From Bin80 sp965208025 (lineage in GTDB: Bacteria; Bacteroidota; Rhodothermia; Rhodothermales; Bin80): a stretch of DNA of 64,000 bases. The notes beneath the pieces are model-generated. The model did not search any database. It was given only the letters and a program-made list of their open reading frames with translations, and was not told where the DNA came from. Shown in pieces: positions 45,595-55,081 of this stretch. How positions within the stretch are numbered: position 1 is the stretch's first letter; every line of letters starts with the position of its first letter. The position numbers and the translations under genes are program-made. Location of the stretch: NCBI GenBank assembly GCA_965208025.1, contig OZ242302.1, positions 3,224,001 to 3,288,000 of the forward strand. Reading direction: 5' to 3'.

Positions 45595-47307
45595 TTAACC
45601 TAAAAATGCTAATTCTCTGAGCTTGTTGACAACCAAATTAGAGCTTTCTTGAACCGTTTCACTGTCGGTTCTACAAATGACCTCTGGACGCTGTGGAATT
45701 TCATAGGGATCATCAATCCCTGTAAATCCCTTGATGAGTCCAGCTCGTGCTTTTGCATAGAGTCCTTTCACATCCCTGCGCTCACAAACCTCCAAAGGAG
45801 CATCCACAAACACTTCAATATACCCACCCTCACGCTCTATTCGTCTACGATTGAGGTCCCGATCTTCTTCATAGGGAGCAATTGGAGCACAAATCACTAC
45901 TCCCCGATGCCTGACAATTTCGGAGGCAACATACCCAATACGCTGGACATTTGTTGAGCGGTCTTCTTTTGAAAAACCGAGTCCTTTAGTCAAATATGTG
46001 CGAACGACATCTCCATCGAGCAATGTGACAGGGCGGGAAAGAATTTCCAGAAGGCGAGCCTGGAGTGCATTCGCGATCGTGGATTTTCCCGATCCGGAGA
46101 GCCCTGTCAAGAATACAGCAAATCCCTGTTGTCCTCTTGGAGGATAGGTTTTTTGTAACTCATCAATGACACCCTGATAGGAAAACCACTCTGGTACTTC
46201 CTCACCCGCGGCGAGCATTCTTCGGAATTCAGTTCCGGAAATATTCAAGGTTTTCTCATCCGCAGCCACTTCATCTATCGGCTTGTAGGAGGTAGAGGCG
46301 GGTACGTATACCATGAGACGAAATGGCACCACCTCGATACCCAACTCTTTGGTATGAGACATAACCAACTCCTGAGCATCATATGGAGCATAATAGGGTT
46401 CTCCATTTTTCTTCTTGCCTGGACCCGCATGATCCCTTCCAATAATGAAGTGGGAGCAACCAAAATTCTTGCGGATGATGGCATGCCATAAAGCCTCTCT
46501 CGGCCCCCCCATCCGCATAGCTAATGGCAGTAAACTAAGTGTGGCCAATCCCTCTGGGTAGTAATCCAGTAACTTGATATAGCTTCGAACCCGCGTATAA
46601 TGATCTATGTCCCCCGACTTTGTCATGCCAACCACGGGATGGATCAATAGCTCGGCATCCACATCTCTGGCAGCACGGTCGGTCAATTCTTTGTGTGCCC
46701 GATGCATTGGGTTGCGGGTTTGGAACGCCACAATTCTGGAGCTACCTCGGGATTGAAAGGATTCTCGCAGTTCACGAGGGGTATGCCGAAGATGAAGGAA
46801 ATCATAATGCGGGGGCATCTTGATCCCTTCCAGACTTCCTCCCAAATAGTGTGACCCTACCTTTTCAAATAGATATTCAACCGCAGGATGTTCAGTACTT
46901 GTAGTACCGAACACTTTTTGAGCCTCTATCCGCTTGTTTGGTTTCCACAGATCTCCAACATGCAGTACAGCTAAAAATAATCCCGTGATATCACGAAGCG
47001 CTATTTGGTCATGCCCCTGAATCTTCGCTATATCTGCTTCGGTAATATCCAGCGTAATGGGCATTGGCCAAAGCGTACCACACGAAAGTCGCATATTCTC
47101 TACGACACTCTCGTAATCACTCTGATTCATAAACCCTGTAAGAGGAGAGAATGCCCCATTGAGTAATAGCTCAAGATCGCATAGCTGCCGATCGGACAAG
47201 ACAATGGATGGGAAACTGGTTGACTGGTTTTTCAGTAGATCACTGCGCTCTTGATCAACCATGAACTCAACGAGCGATCCCCCATGAGGGGTGACAAGAG
47301 ATGACAT
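45595..47307 (-). CDS. Bifunctional sulfate adenylyltransferase/adenylylsulfate kinase
   Basis: From ATG 47307 (MSSLVTPHGG) it has 570 residues; the open frame reaches a GTG at 47400, but conserved sequence starts at LVTPHGG. The N-terminal ATP sulfurylase (to about 390) shows FQTRNPMHRAHKELT and IIGRDHAGPGKK. The C-terminal APS kinase shows the P-loop FLTGLSGSGKSTIAN, LDGDVVR and FVDAPLEVCERRDVKGLY. It activates sulfate to PAPS in one polypeptide. The setting between an SLC13 permease and sugar dehydrogenases points to sulfation of polysaccharide rather than, or besides, assimilation. Confidence 0.94.
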   Translation of the reverse strand: MSSLVTPHGGSLVEFMVDQERSDLLKNQSTSFPSIVLSDRQLCDLELLLNGAFSPLTGFMNQSDYESVVENMRLSCGTLWPMPITLDITEADIAKIQGHDQIALRDITGLFLAVLHVGDLWKPNKRIEAQKVFGTTSTEHPAVEYLFEKVGSHYLGGSLEGIKMPPHYDFLHLRHTPRELRESFQSRGSSRIVAFQTRNPMHRAHKELTDRAARDVDAELLIHPVVGMTKSGDIDHYTRVRSYIKLLDYYPEGLATLSLLPLAMRMGGPREALWHAIIRKNFGCSHFIIGRDHAGPGKKKNGEPYYAPYDAQELVMSHTKELGIEVVPFRLMVYVPASTSYKPIDEVAADEKTLNISGTEFRRMLAAGEEVPEWFSYQGVIDELQKTYPPRGQQGFAVFLTGLSGSGKSTIANALQARLLEILSRPVTLLDGDVVRTYLTKGLGFSKEDRSTNVQRIGYVASEIVRHRGVVICAPIAPYEEDRDLNRRRIEREGGYIEVFVDAPLEVCERRDVKGLYAKARAGLIKGFTGIDDPYEIPQRPEVICRTDSETVQESSNLVVNKLRELAFLG

Positions 47308-47426
47308 CAAAATCGGTAAGAATGAAACATAAAGATTAGTAATCGCCTGTTGATCCACAACTTGACCAATTCCATCTGGATTAACCAATTGCGGGAACAC
47401 ACGAACAGTAGATTAGATGAGCCTGT

Positions 47427-49193
47427 TTACAACCATTTCATTGAAATGATGATCACGGCGGTGGTCATGACCAGAAAACTGATTGGAAGCCCCACGCGTA
47501 TGTAGTCGCGAACCCTGTAATTTCCCGCTGCCATCACCATCAGGTTGGTTTGGTAGCCGACAGGTGTCATAAAGCTGGCTGCTGCCGCCACAGCAACCGC
47601 CAGAATAAATGCTTTAGGATCTGTATCCAGTGAACTGGCCATCCCAAGAGCAACTGGAAGCATGAGTACCGCAGCGGCTTTATTTGCAATTAATTCTGTC
47701 AAAATATTTGTGCATGCATAAAGGCCAAACAATGCCAGAATCGGACTTACGGCTGCTAAGCTAGTGAGTGTCTCCGCCAGTCCAAGTGCTACACCAGTCT
47801 TCTCAACGGCAACTCCAAGCCCAAGAGCCGCGGCAATTAACAATAATACCTGTAGATCTAACGCATTCCTTGCCGTTCTAATTCCTATACAGCGCGTAGC
47901 GACCATCGCAAGTGCTCCCCCGAATGCAACCGTGGGTAATGGTGCCAGCCCCATGGCAATGCAAACGACCATTACGACCAGAATTCCCAAGGATAGAATA
48001 ATTTTCCTCCTCGGCGGCTTACCGTGAGATGCACCACGAGGGAGTACATAATAGAATTCTGAATGGCTGGCATGCCATAGATCTTCAAAACCAGCCACTG
48101 CACCGACCAACAGCAGGTCTCCGGCTTTCAACGGAATGTCTGTCATGGCCCCCTCCAGCTTGCCTGCCCTCTGTTGTACAGCAAGGACAACCCCGCCATA
48201 TTCAGACAGAAAATCTATCTCCTTGAGTGATTTTCCAATCAGATTGGATGTATCGCTAATGACCGCCTCGTACATTGGAAGCAAATTCGTAGTTCGCTCT
48301 CGGGCAATGGCTACCCCAGGTTCTAGACCTGACCGAAGCATCAGACTCTCAAACACAGAGAGATCTCCACTGAAACAAAGTACATCCATTTCCCCGAGGA
48401 TGAATTGCCGATCAACCGGCATCACATGCTTCCCTCTACGAACTTGTACAATCATTGCAGACTCGTCATCGGTATCCAGTTTCGCCTGATCCAGAGTCTG
48501 CCCTGCAAACGGAGAGCCTTCGGTAATCCGAACTTCAAATAAACACTGCTGCAGTCTGGAGCGGGTAAATACTGGTTCACTCGCCCGATCTGGCAGTAGC
48601 TTACTACCGACAAAGGCAAGAAAAATTAAAACGATGACCGCAGCTGGAAGTCCGATCAAAGAGAAATCAAAAAGCCCCAGCGGAGTCAATCCATGTCCTT
48701 CAACCAAACCTGCTACAACAACATTGGTGGAAGATCCCATCAAGGTAACCATCCCGCCCGCAATGGAAGCATAAGAGAGAGGGATTAGCATTTTGGACGG
48801 GGAAATTTTTGACCGATAGGCCCATCGTTGAATGGGCTGCATCCACATCGCAACCACTGGAGTATTATTCATGAACGCGGAGACCAGCGCAGTTGGAACC
48901 ATCATTCGTAACAGTGCGAAAGGAAGGTGATGTACCTTCCGTAGCAATCGCCATTCAATACGACGCAGGAGCCCACTCTCTTCAATTCCGGCAGCGACCA
49001 CGAACAAGGATGCAAGTGCAATCACCGCACCATTGGAGAACCCTGCGAAGGCTTCTGTCGGTGTCACGATGCCAACGGCCAAAAGCAGGGCCAGTGCACT
49101 CAGGAAGATCATGTCTGGTCTCGCCAGATCACGGACGAGAGCAACGGCAATTCCAACAATCGTCGCAATTGTTAACCAAGCTTGCCAATCCAT
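47427..49193 (-). CDS. SLC13-family permease with two RCK_C domains
   Basis: 588 residues. Membrane halves at about 1-200 and 390-588 flank a cytoplasmic part with two TrkA-C/RCK_C-type domains (about 205-290 and 295-375: AGQTLDQAKL..., GKSLKEIDFLSEYGG...). MNNTPVVAMWMQP and LTELIANKAAAVLMLPVALG are the paired hairpin motifs of the family. Members with this layout transport sulfate or dicarboxylates with sodium; the adjacent sulfate-activating enzyme makes sulfate the likely substrate. Gene gaps in the cluster are short. Confidence 0.85.
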   Translation of the reverse strand: MDWQAWLTIATIVGIAVALVRDLARPDMIFLSALALLLAVGIVTPTEAFAGFSNGAVIALASLFVVAAGIEESGLLRRIEWRLLRKVHHLPFALLRMMVPTALVSAFMNNTPVVAMWMQPIQRWAYRSKISPSKMLIPLSYASIAGGMVTLMGSSTNVVVAGLVEGHGLTPLGLFDFSLIGLPAAVIVLIFLAFVGSKLLPDRASEPVFTRSRLQQCLFEVRITEGSPFAGQTLDQAKLDTDDESAMIVQVRRGKHVMPVDRQFILGEMDVLCFSGDLSVFESLMLRSGLEPGVAIARERTTNLLPMYEAVISDTSNLIGKSLKEIDFLSEYGGVVLAVQQRAGKLEGAMTDIPLKAGDLLLVGAVAGFEDLWHASHSEFYYVLPRGASHGKPPRRKIILSLGILVVMVVCIAMGLAPLPTVAFGGALAMVATRCIGIRTARNALDLQVLLLIAAALGLGVAVEKTGVALGLAETLTSLAAVSPILALFGLYACTNILTELIANKAAAVLMLPVALGMASSLDTDPKAFILAVAVAAAASFMTPVGYQTNLMVMAAGNYRVRDYIRVGLPISFLVMTTAVIIISMKWL

Positions 49194-49218
49194 CCCGATT
49201 CAAGTTGTGCGTGGGAGA

Positions 49219-50559
49219 CTATTCTGGTACATCCTCAGGACGACCAATACTGTAATACTCAAATCCTCGTTCCTCCATCCTGCGAGAATTATAAAGGTTA
49301 CGTCCGTCAAATATAAGAGGATCACGCATTAATCCCTTCATCCTTGAAAAATCAGGTCGGCGGAATTCTGGCCACTCTGTACAAATTATTAGCATATCAA
49401 CGTTCGTAAGTGCGGCATATGCACTTTTGGCATAGGTGATTGACTCTCCGAGTACAGTCTGTGAAGTCATCATTGCTTCGGGATCAAATGCGGTAATGCG
49501 TACCCTTGACTTCAGGAGTCCCCGAATGACAACATGTGACGGCGACTCCCGAACATCATCTGTATTCGCCTTAAAGGCAAGCCCCCAAACCGCGGCATGC
49601 TTTCCTTCAAGATGCTTGCCAAAATGTGAACGAATCTGATGAACCAGTCGCATCCGTTGACTCTCATTTACATCCAGCACTGCTTGAAGGATTTTGAAAT
49701 CGTAATCCTTGCTTCGTGCGGTTCGCAATAGAGCTTCTACATCTTTTGGGAAACAGCTTCCACCAAAACCAATTCCGGCATATAGAAAATGTCTTCCGAT
49801 ACGACTGTCACTCCCAACCCCGATACGCACTTTGTCTACATTCGCACCGACTTGATCACACAGGTTTGCAATTTCGTTCATAAAGCTGATTCGAGTGGCC
49901 AAAAAAGCATTTGCCGCATACTTGGTTACCTCTGCCGAGCGCTCATCCATAACAATGATCGGATTCCCCTGCCGTACAAAGGGCTCATAGAGGCGCCGCA
50001 TCACGCTCGCTGCTCGGGCACTTGAAGTACCTAAAACAATTCTTTCGGGCTTCATGAAATCATCAACCGCTGCACCTTCTCGCAGAAATTCTGGATTTGA
50101 CACCACATCAAAGTTCTCGCTCGGGACGGCCCCCAGTTCGGATAGTACTTTACTTACTTTGATAGCAGTTCCAACTGGAACTGTACTCTTATTTACAATG
50201 ATTCGATAGGTGGGCGTGTCTTGGGTACTCAGCCAGGCGCCGATCTCACGGGCAACCACGAGTACATAGGATAGGTCTGCCTCCCCGTCTGCATTGGGGG
50301 GTGTCGGTAAGGCGAGGAAGATGATTTCAGAATTTTCCAGTGCATCAGCAATTGAGGTCGTAAAGATCAGCCGTTTCTCACGCAAATTACGATGGAGGAG
50401 TTTTTCCAGATCAGGCTCATAGATTGGCATCGTACCTTGACGTAACCCCTCCACCTTCAATTCATCCACATCAACACACCAGACGTCATTACCCATCTCG
50501 GCAAAACAAACACCTGAAACCAATCCTACATATCCTGTCCCAACGATTCCGACTTTCAT
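49219..50559 (-). CDS. ugd: UDP-glucose 6-dehydrogenase
   Basis: 446 residues. VGIVGTGYVGLVSGVCFAEM at the N-terminus binds NAD, GFGGSCFPKDVEALL holds the catalytic cysteine, and AVWGLAFKANTDDVRESPS is the C-terminal UDP-binding segment. It produces UDP-glucuronate for capsule or exopolysaccharide. First gene of the minus-strand cluster and divergent from manC. Confidence 0.94.
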   Translation of the reverse strand: MKVGIVGTGYVGLVSGVCFAEMGNDVWCVDVDELKVEGLRQGTMPIYEPDLEKLLHRNLREKRLIFTTSIADALENSEIIFLALPTPPNADGEADLSYVLVVAREIGAWLSTQDTPTYRIIVNKSTVPVGTAIKVSKVLSELGAVPSENFDVVSNPEFLREGAAVDDFMKPERIVLGTSSARAASVMRRLYEPFVRQGNPIIVMDERSAEVTKYAANAFLATRISFMNEIANLCDQVGANVDKVRIGVGSDSRIGRHFLYAGIGFGGSCFPKDVEALLRTARSKDYDFKILQAVLDVNESQRMRLVHQIRSHFGKHLEGKHAAVWGLAFKANTDDVRESPSHVVIRGLLKSRVRITAFDPEAMMTSQTVLGESITYAKSAYAALTNVDMLIICTEWPEFRRPDFSRMKGLMRDPLIFDGRNLYNSRRMEERGFEYYSIGRPEDVPE

Positions 50560-50718
50560 AACAGTTCAGCCAATGCTAAATAAACAAATCACTTGTACGC
50601 AAGAATGCCAGCATTGGGTCAAGAATGAACCCAGATTGACTCTATGAGATAAACCCTAAGCACTGCTCATTCGCAACCGAATTGACCATAGTTCGTAGTT
50701 TGATTTAGGGAATTAAGA

Positions 50719-51789
50719 ATGGTATACAGTATCATTATGGCTGGCGGTATTGGTAGCCGCTTTTGGCCACAGAGCAGGGAAGCGCGTCCGAAGCAGTTTA
50801 TCAGTGTATTTGAGGAACAAACCCTCCTTCAGCAGACACTGAGCCGCATGGCACCTCTCGTTCCACAGGAGCGAACCATGGTGGTTACGCATCAGCGCTA
50901 TGAGTCCCTCACCTCCGAACAGTTGCCCTCTATTCCTCAGGAGAATATCCTTGGAGAACCGATTAGTCGTAATACGGCTCCGTGCATTGCTTACGCGGCA
51001 ATCAAGCTTCGTGCAATTGATCCCGAAGCAATCATGGTCGTTCTTCCTGCGGATCACTTAGTGAAGTCCCCCGATCGCTTCATCAAAATTCTTCGCAAAG
51101 CGATTGAGACAGCGAAACATCCTGGCGCTCTGGTTACGATTGGTATTCAACCAACGCATCCAGCCACTGGATATGGCTACATCCAGTACGACCGTTCTGG
51201 AAATGAGCGCATTGGCAAGGCTTACCGTGTACGAACCTTTGCGGAGAAGCCAAATGAGGCAACTGCGGAACGATTCTTGGATTCTGGAGACTTTTTGTGG
51301 AACAGTGGAATTTTTGTCTGGCGTATCAATTCAATCCTTTCAAATTTCCAAACTCATCTCCCGAGTACTTGGACTGCTTTTGAGGAAGCATCCGCTCATC
51401 TTGGGACCGACCAAGAACATCAAGCTATTCGCGTTGCTTATCAGAAGAGTGCTCGTATCTCAATTGATATTGGGATTATGGAACGGGCCAGCAACGTCCA
51501 TGTAGTTCCTGGGCGTTTTGGTTGGAGTGATATTGGCGATTGGCGTGCAGTCTATGATTTGAATAAAAAGAATCGCCATGGCAATGTCCTTAGAGGTAAT
51601 GTTATTGTACATGATACCAGTCGGTGTTTGGTGAACGCTGGTCAGCGGTTGATCGCAATGGTTGGAATCCATGATGCAGTAGTTGTAGATACCGATGACG
51701 CGTTGCTGATTTGTCACCGTAACAGTACGCAGCAGGTAAAAAATGTGGTGGACTACCTCCATGCGCACCAACACAAGGATTTCGTCTGA
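50719..51789 (+). CDS. manC: Mannose-1-phosphate guanylyltransferase
   Basis: 356 residues. SIIMAGGIGSRFWPQSREAR then PKQF is the nucleotidyltransferase signature; FAEKPNEATAERFL, LWNSGIFVWR and WSDIGDWRAVYDL are further conserved segments. Forms GDP-mannose for glycans. The C-terminal isomerase domain of bifunctional ManC is absent, so this is the monofunctional form. The 159-bp gap to ugd must hold both promoters. Confidence 0.93.
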   Translation: MVYSIIMAGGIGSRFWPQSREARPKQFISVFEEQTLLQQTLSRMAPLVPQERTMVVTHQRYESLTSEQLPSIPQENILGEPISRNTAPCIAYAAIKLRAIDPEAIMVVLPADHLVKSPDRFIKILRKAIETAKHPGALVTIGIQPTHPATGYGYIQYDRSGNERIGKAYRVRTFAEKPNEATAERFLDSGDFLWNSGIFVWRINSILSNFQTHLPSTWTAFEEASAHLGTDQEHQAIRVAYQKSARISIDIGIMERASNVHVVPGRFGWSDIGDWRAVYDLNKKNRHGNVLRGNVIVHDTSRCLVNAGQRLIAMVGIHDAVVVDTDDALLICHRNSTQQVKNVVDYLHAHQHKDFV

Positions 51790-51895
51790 TCCATCTGCCA
51801 TCATGAAACTCATTCATGAATCCCACAATAGGATTTGGATCTACTCCCACCTTTTACCCTTCGTTTGATTCACCGCTTTTCAGAATCATGACACG

Positions 51896-52294
51896 ATGAC
51901 GCACTTACTGAATTCCAAGCACTTATTCGTCATTATTTCCATTCTTTTATTGTCAGTTCTATCTGTTCATGCCCAGACCTTAGACTCGTTAAGACATGTC
52001 GCCGAACAAGGTGATGCCGAGGCACAATTCAATCTTGGAATCAAGTATGCGAATGGTGAGGGCGTACCACAAAATGGTACCGAGGCCGTCAAATGGTACC
52101 GACTTGCTGCTGAACGAGGGCTTGCGGGGACACAATACAATAAAGATTTCCCCCATCATTACCCTCACAACTTGTACGACCTCATGCCGATCATGGAGTT
52201 GGTAATCCACTCAACAAACTGCCTAAATATGCGTAAAAGGTTTCTTCTTTCCGAAGATAAAGATTGGTTGTTAGATCACTGTCCCGAAGTCTAA
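51896..52294 (+). CDS. Short secreted Sel1-repeat protein, probably truncated
   Basis: 132 residues with a clear signal peptide (LFVIISILLLSVLSVHAQ). One complete Sel1 repeat follows: GDAEAQFNLGIKYANGEGVP and EAVKWYRLAAERGLAGTQYN. Family members usually have several repeats; after the first the sequence turns non-repetitive (DFPHHYPHNLYDLMP), suggesting a frameshift or truncation. It lies 20 bp before the TolC gene. Confidence 0.6.
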   Translation: MTHLLNSKHLFVIISILLLSVLSVHAQTLDSLRHVAEQGDAEAQFNLGIKYANGEGVPQNGTEAVKWYRLAAERGLAGTQYNKDFPHHYPHNLYDLMPIMELVIHSTNCLNMRKRFLLSEDKDWLLDHCPEV

Positions 52295-52314
52295 ATATAC
52301 CAATATATATATAC

Positions 52315-53901
52315 ATGCGTCTTGTTATTTTCATCGCCATCCTGCTTTTCACCGTTTCTCAGCCGCAAGCTCAGGATTCTGATCCCTTACGGATCTCCTT
52401 AGGTGAGGCAATCGAAATTGCCTTGGTCAATAATTATGCTCTCCAGACCAGTCGTTTGACTGAGAAAGATGCCAGACTCCAAATTGCCGCAGCAATTGGC
52501 GTTGCATTTCCGAGTGTAGAGGGTGCAAGTTCTTACACACGTAACATCAAAGAGGCGAATCCCTTTGCTGGGAGTTCAGCCGGTGACATCTTCTCTGGAT
52601 TTGCCTTTGTTGATTGGCTCGGCTTTAATGAAACTGCAAGAACCGACGGGAGTAGTTTGACGAATCCTATTACATTCGCTGAGTTTGCGGAACGGCAACA
52701 TCGCGGAATGGAAGCAGCAGGGATTACCCCCACTGAGCCAGATGATAATCCATTTTCAATTCCTAACCAGTTTTTTAACTCCGTCACGATCACGCAAAAG
52801 ATTCTGGATGCACCGAACTGGGCCCGCGTCTTGCATCCTGATGGATATAAGGCTGCCCTCAAACGCGTTGCCAGAGTTGCTGAACGGCAAGAACAAATCG
52901 TGATTGGGCAAGTCCGTGAAGCATTTTACGGCGCTCTCCTTGCCGAAGAAGAAGTTCGGGTTGCATCCCAAAGTATTGAACGAACGCGAACCTCCCGGAA
53001 TGAGACTGCCCTGCGTGTCAGTCGCGGGATCCTCCCCAAGATGGACCGGCTTACCATGGATGTACAGTTAGCAAATCAGGAAACCAGTCTGGTTCAGGCA
53101 CAAACTCGCGCCTCCAATAGCCTGGATCAATTAAAATATCTACTGGGATTGCCTGCAGAACAGGAGATTGCCCTGAATGGTACTCTGGAGATTCATGAGA
53201 CGTCTCCCTACCTGTATGCATCGGCAGCAGATGCTTTTTCTAGTGCTCTGAAGGAGAGACCTGATCTTGTAGAAGCCAACTTGGCTCAAAAATTTGCTTT
53301 GAATGAATTGCGTGCAAATAAGCTTTCCCGATTCCCAACGCTTGATGTCTTTGCAAATTTGAGTTACTCAGGTAGAGTTCCTGATAACCGAATGTTCACG
53401 GTTACCAGTCCTCTAAATCCATTCTCGTTCTCCGAAGGAACGAATACATACTTCAGTACGGCCTATTGGCAATCTGCTGTCAGTGTGGGAGTTAATCTCC
53501 GATGGACAATTCTTGACGGGTTTCAACGGAAGCGTACCATTCAACGAGCCGAAGTTGCCGCTCGCCAAGCAGGGGTAAATCTGGAGCAAATGAACGCATC
53601 TGCGCGTATGGAAATTGAGATGGCGCTCCGCAGTCTTGATACCGCGTTTCACCAAATTGGTAGCCAGGAGACGAATGTGGCAAATGCGGAACTGAATTAT
53701 CAATATACCCTCGCTCGATCAAGTGAAGGGGTTGCCAATACGCTGCAAGTCCGCGCTGCCTCTGAGCAACTTGATACAAGCAAACTGAACTATCTACGCG
53801 CAGTCCACAGTTTCCTTATCGCACAGAGTACTCTGGAGGTCGCGATGGGGATCCCAATCGCAAAACAAACTGATATACAATTGGCAACCGCCGATATGTA
53901 A
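52315..53901 (+). CDS. TolC-family outer membrane efflux protein
   Basis: 528 residues from ATG 52315 (MRLVIFIAILLFTVSQPQAQ), a regular signal peptide; the open frame starts 51 bp earlier without signal features. Two outer-membrane-factor domains with the typical helical hairpins: ISLGEAIEIALVNNYALQTS, VRVASQSIERTRTSRNET and RVSRGILPKMDRLTMDVQLA, then ERPDLVEANLAQKFALNELR and FPTLDVFANLSYSG. It forms the outer-membrane channel for the adaptor and RND pump that follow. Confidence 0.9.
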   Translation: MRLVIFIAILLFTVSQPQAQDSDPLRISLGEAIEIALVNNYALQTSRLTEKDARLQIAAAIGVAFPSVEGASSYTRNIKEANPFAGSSAGDIFSGFAFVDWLGFNETARTDGSSLTNPITFAEFAERQHRGMEAAGITPTEPDDNPFSIPNQFFNSVTITQKILDAPNWARVLHPDGYKAALKRVARVAERQEQIVIGQVREAFYGALLAEEEVRVASQSIERTRTSRNETALRVSRGILPKMDRLTMDVQLANQETSLVQAQTRASNSLDQLKYLLGLPAEQEIALNGTLEIHETSPYLYASAADAFSSALKERPDLVEANLAQKFALNELRANKLSRFPTLDVFANLSYSGRVPDNRMFTVTSPLNPFSFSEGTNTYFSTAYWQSAVSVGVNLRWTILDGFQRKRTIQRAEVAARQAGVNLEQMNASARMEIEMALRSLDTAFHQIGSQETNVANAELNYQYTLARSSEGVANTLQVRAASEQLDTSKLNYLRAVHSFLIAQSTLEVAMGIPIAKQTDIQLATADM

Positions 53902-53915
53902 GACACCAATCTTTC

Positions 53916-55070
53916 ATGAGAATTTATTTTCCTTTGCTACTTTGCAGTATTTTCTGGTTTGCATGTTCGGCACCACCCGACAACCAAGAAAATCCACTCT
54001 CCGCTCCGACCCCCGATGCGAAACATGTTGAAATTTTGGAACTGTCTCCCGTTGAATTCAATGATGTGATTGAACTAACCGGCACGGTTGAGGCGAGAAG
54101 AGATGTGATCGTTTCAGCCAAAACGACGGGAACCCTCGAGAGAATCGTCCCGCTGGGACGAACAGTTGGTGTCGGACAAGTCATTGCCAATACTGAAGAT
54201 GATCTGCTTCAAGCAAGCGTTTCACAGGCAGAGGCACAAGTCCGCAATGCCGAAGCTAGCCTGAGAATCGCAGAGGAAAGTTATAATCGACAGAAACCTC
54301 TGTTTGCTGACTCCATCATTAGTCCTCTGGAGTTCACACGTTTGGAAACAACTCTTGATCAGGCAAAGTCCGCTCTGGCACAGTCAACTGCGATTTTTGA
54401 TCAAGCTCAACAGCAACTCCAATATACATCCATAACTGCACCCATCGGCGGTAAGGTCGAAGCTCATTATGTTGAACCAGGCGAACAGGTAGTTCCAGGC
54501 ATGGATGTGCTACGTCTGGTGGATACTCGGAATGTTCAGATCTCAGCGGGGGTTTCAGAGCGATACGCTGGAGATATTGAGTTTGGCACTCCTGCCGAGA
54601 TCAGTCTTCCCACTGCGAATGTTTCACCTCGGACAGGACGTGTCGTCTTCGCTGGAAATGTCATTGATCCTGAAAGTCGTTCATTTGAAGTCAATATTGA
54701 AGTGGACAATGCCGATGGAAGATTAAAGCCGGAAATGATTGTAGAACTCGCAATTCTTCGCACAACCATTGAAGATGCATTGGTCATTCCTGGTAATTCA
54801 GTGACCCGAACCGAAAACGGTCTCTCCATTTTTGTTGTTGAACAGCATGAGGGCCGTCATGTCGCTAAGATGCGAATCGTTACCCTCGGGGCCGACTATG
54901 CGAATCAGGTGGTCGTCTTAAGTGGGCTCTCCCCAGATGAAAAGGTCGTGGTTCGCGGACAGTCTACACTTGCCAATGATGATCTGGTCACGATTGATCA
55001 GACCTACTCTGAACTGGACGAGTCTGGAATTCCAGTGGTTGGGAGCTCTCCTGAATCCTCTCCCTTATAG
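53916..55070 (+). CDS. RND efflux periplasmic adaptor (membrane fusion protein), lipoprotein
   Basis: 384 residues. The signal sequence with lipobox (LLLCSIFWFACS, Cys near residue 17) anchors it. A biotinyl-lipoyl-like hairpin starts at VIELTGTVEARRDVIVSAKT, with a coiled-coil (about 100-165), and the barrel domain follows (ITAPIGGKVEAHYVEPGEQV). It bridges the TolC and RND proteins. It lies 14 bp after tolC and 11 bp before the pump gene. Confidence 0.92.
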   Translation: MRIYFPLLLCSIFWFACSAPPDNQENPLSAPTPDAKHVEILELSPVEFNDVIELTGTVEARRDVIVSAKTTGTLERIVPLGRTVGVGQVIANTEDDLLQASVSQAEAQVRNAEASLRIAEESYNRQKPLFADSIISPLEFTRLETTLDQAKSALAQSTAIFDQAQQQLQYTSITAPIGGKVEAHYVEPGEQVVPGMDVLRLVDTRNVQISAGVSERYAGDIEFGTPAEISLPTANVSPRTGRVVFAGNVIDPESRSFEVNIEVDNADGRLKPEMIVELAILRTTIEDALVIPGNSVTRTENGLSIFVVEQHEGRHVAKMRIVTLGADYANQVVVLSGLSPDEKVVVRGQSTLANDDLVTIDQTYSELDESGIPVVGSSPESSPL

Positions 55071-55081
55071 AGACGAATTCC

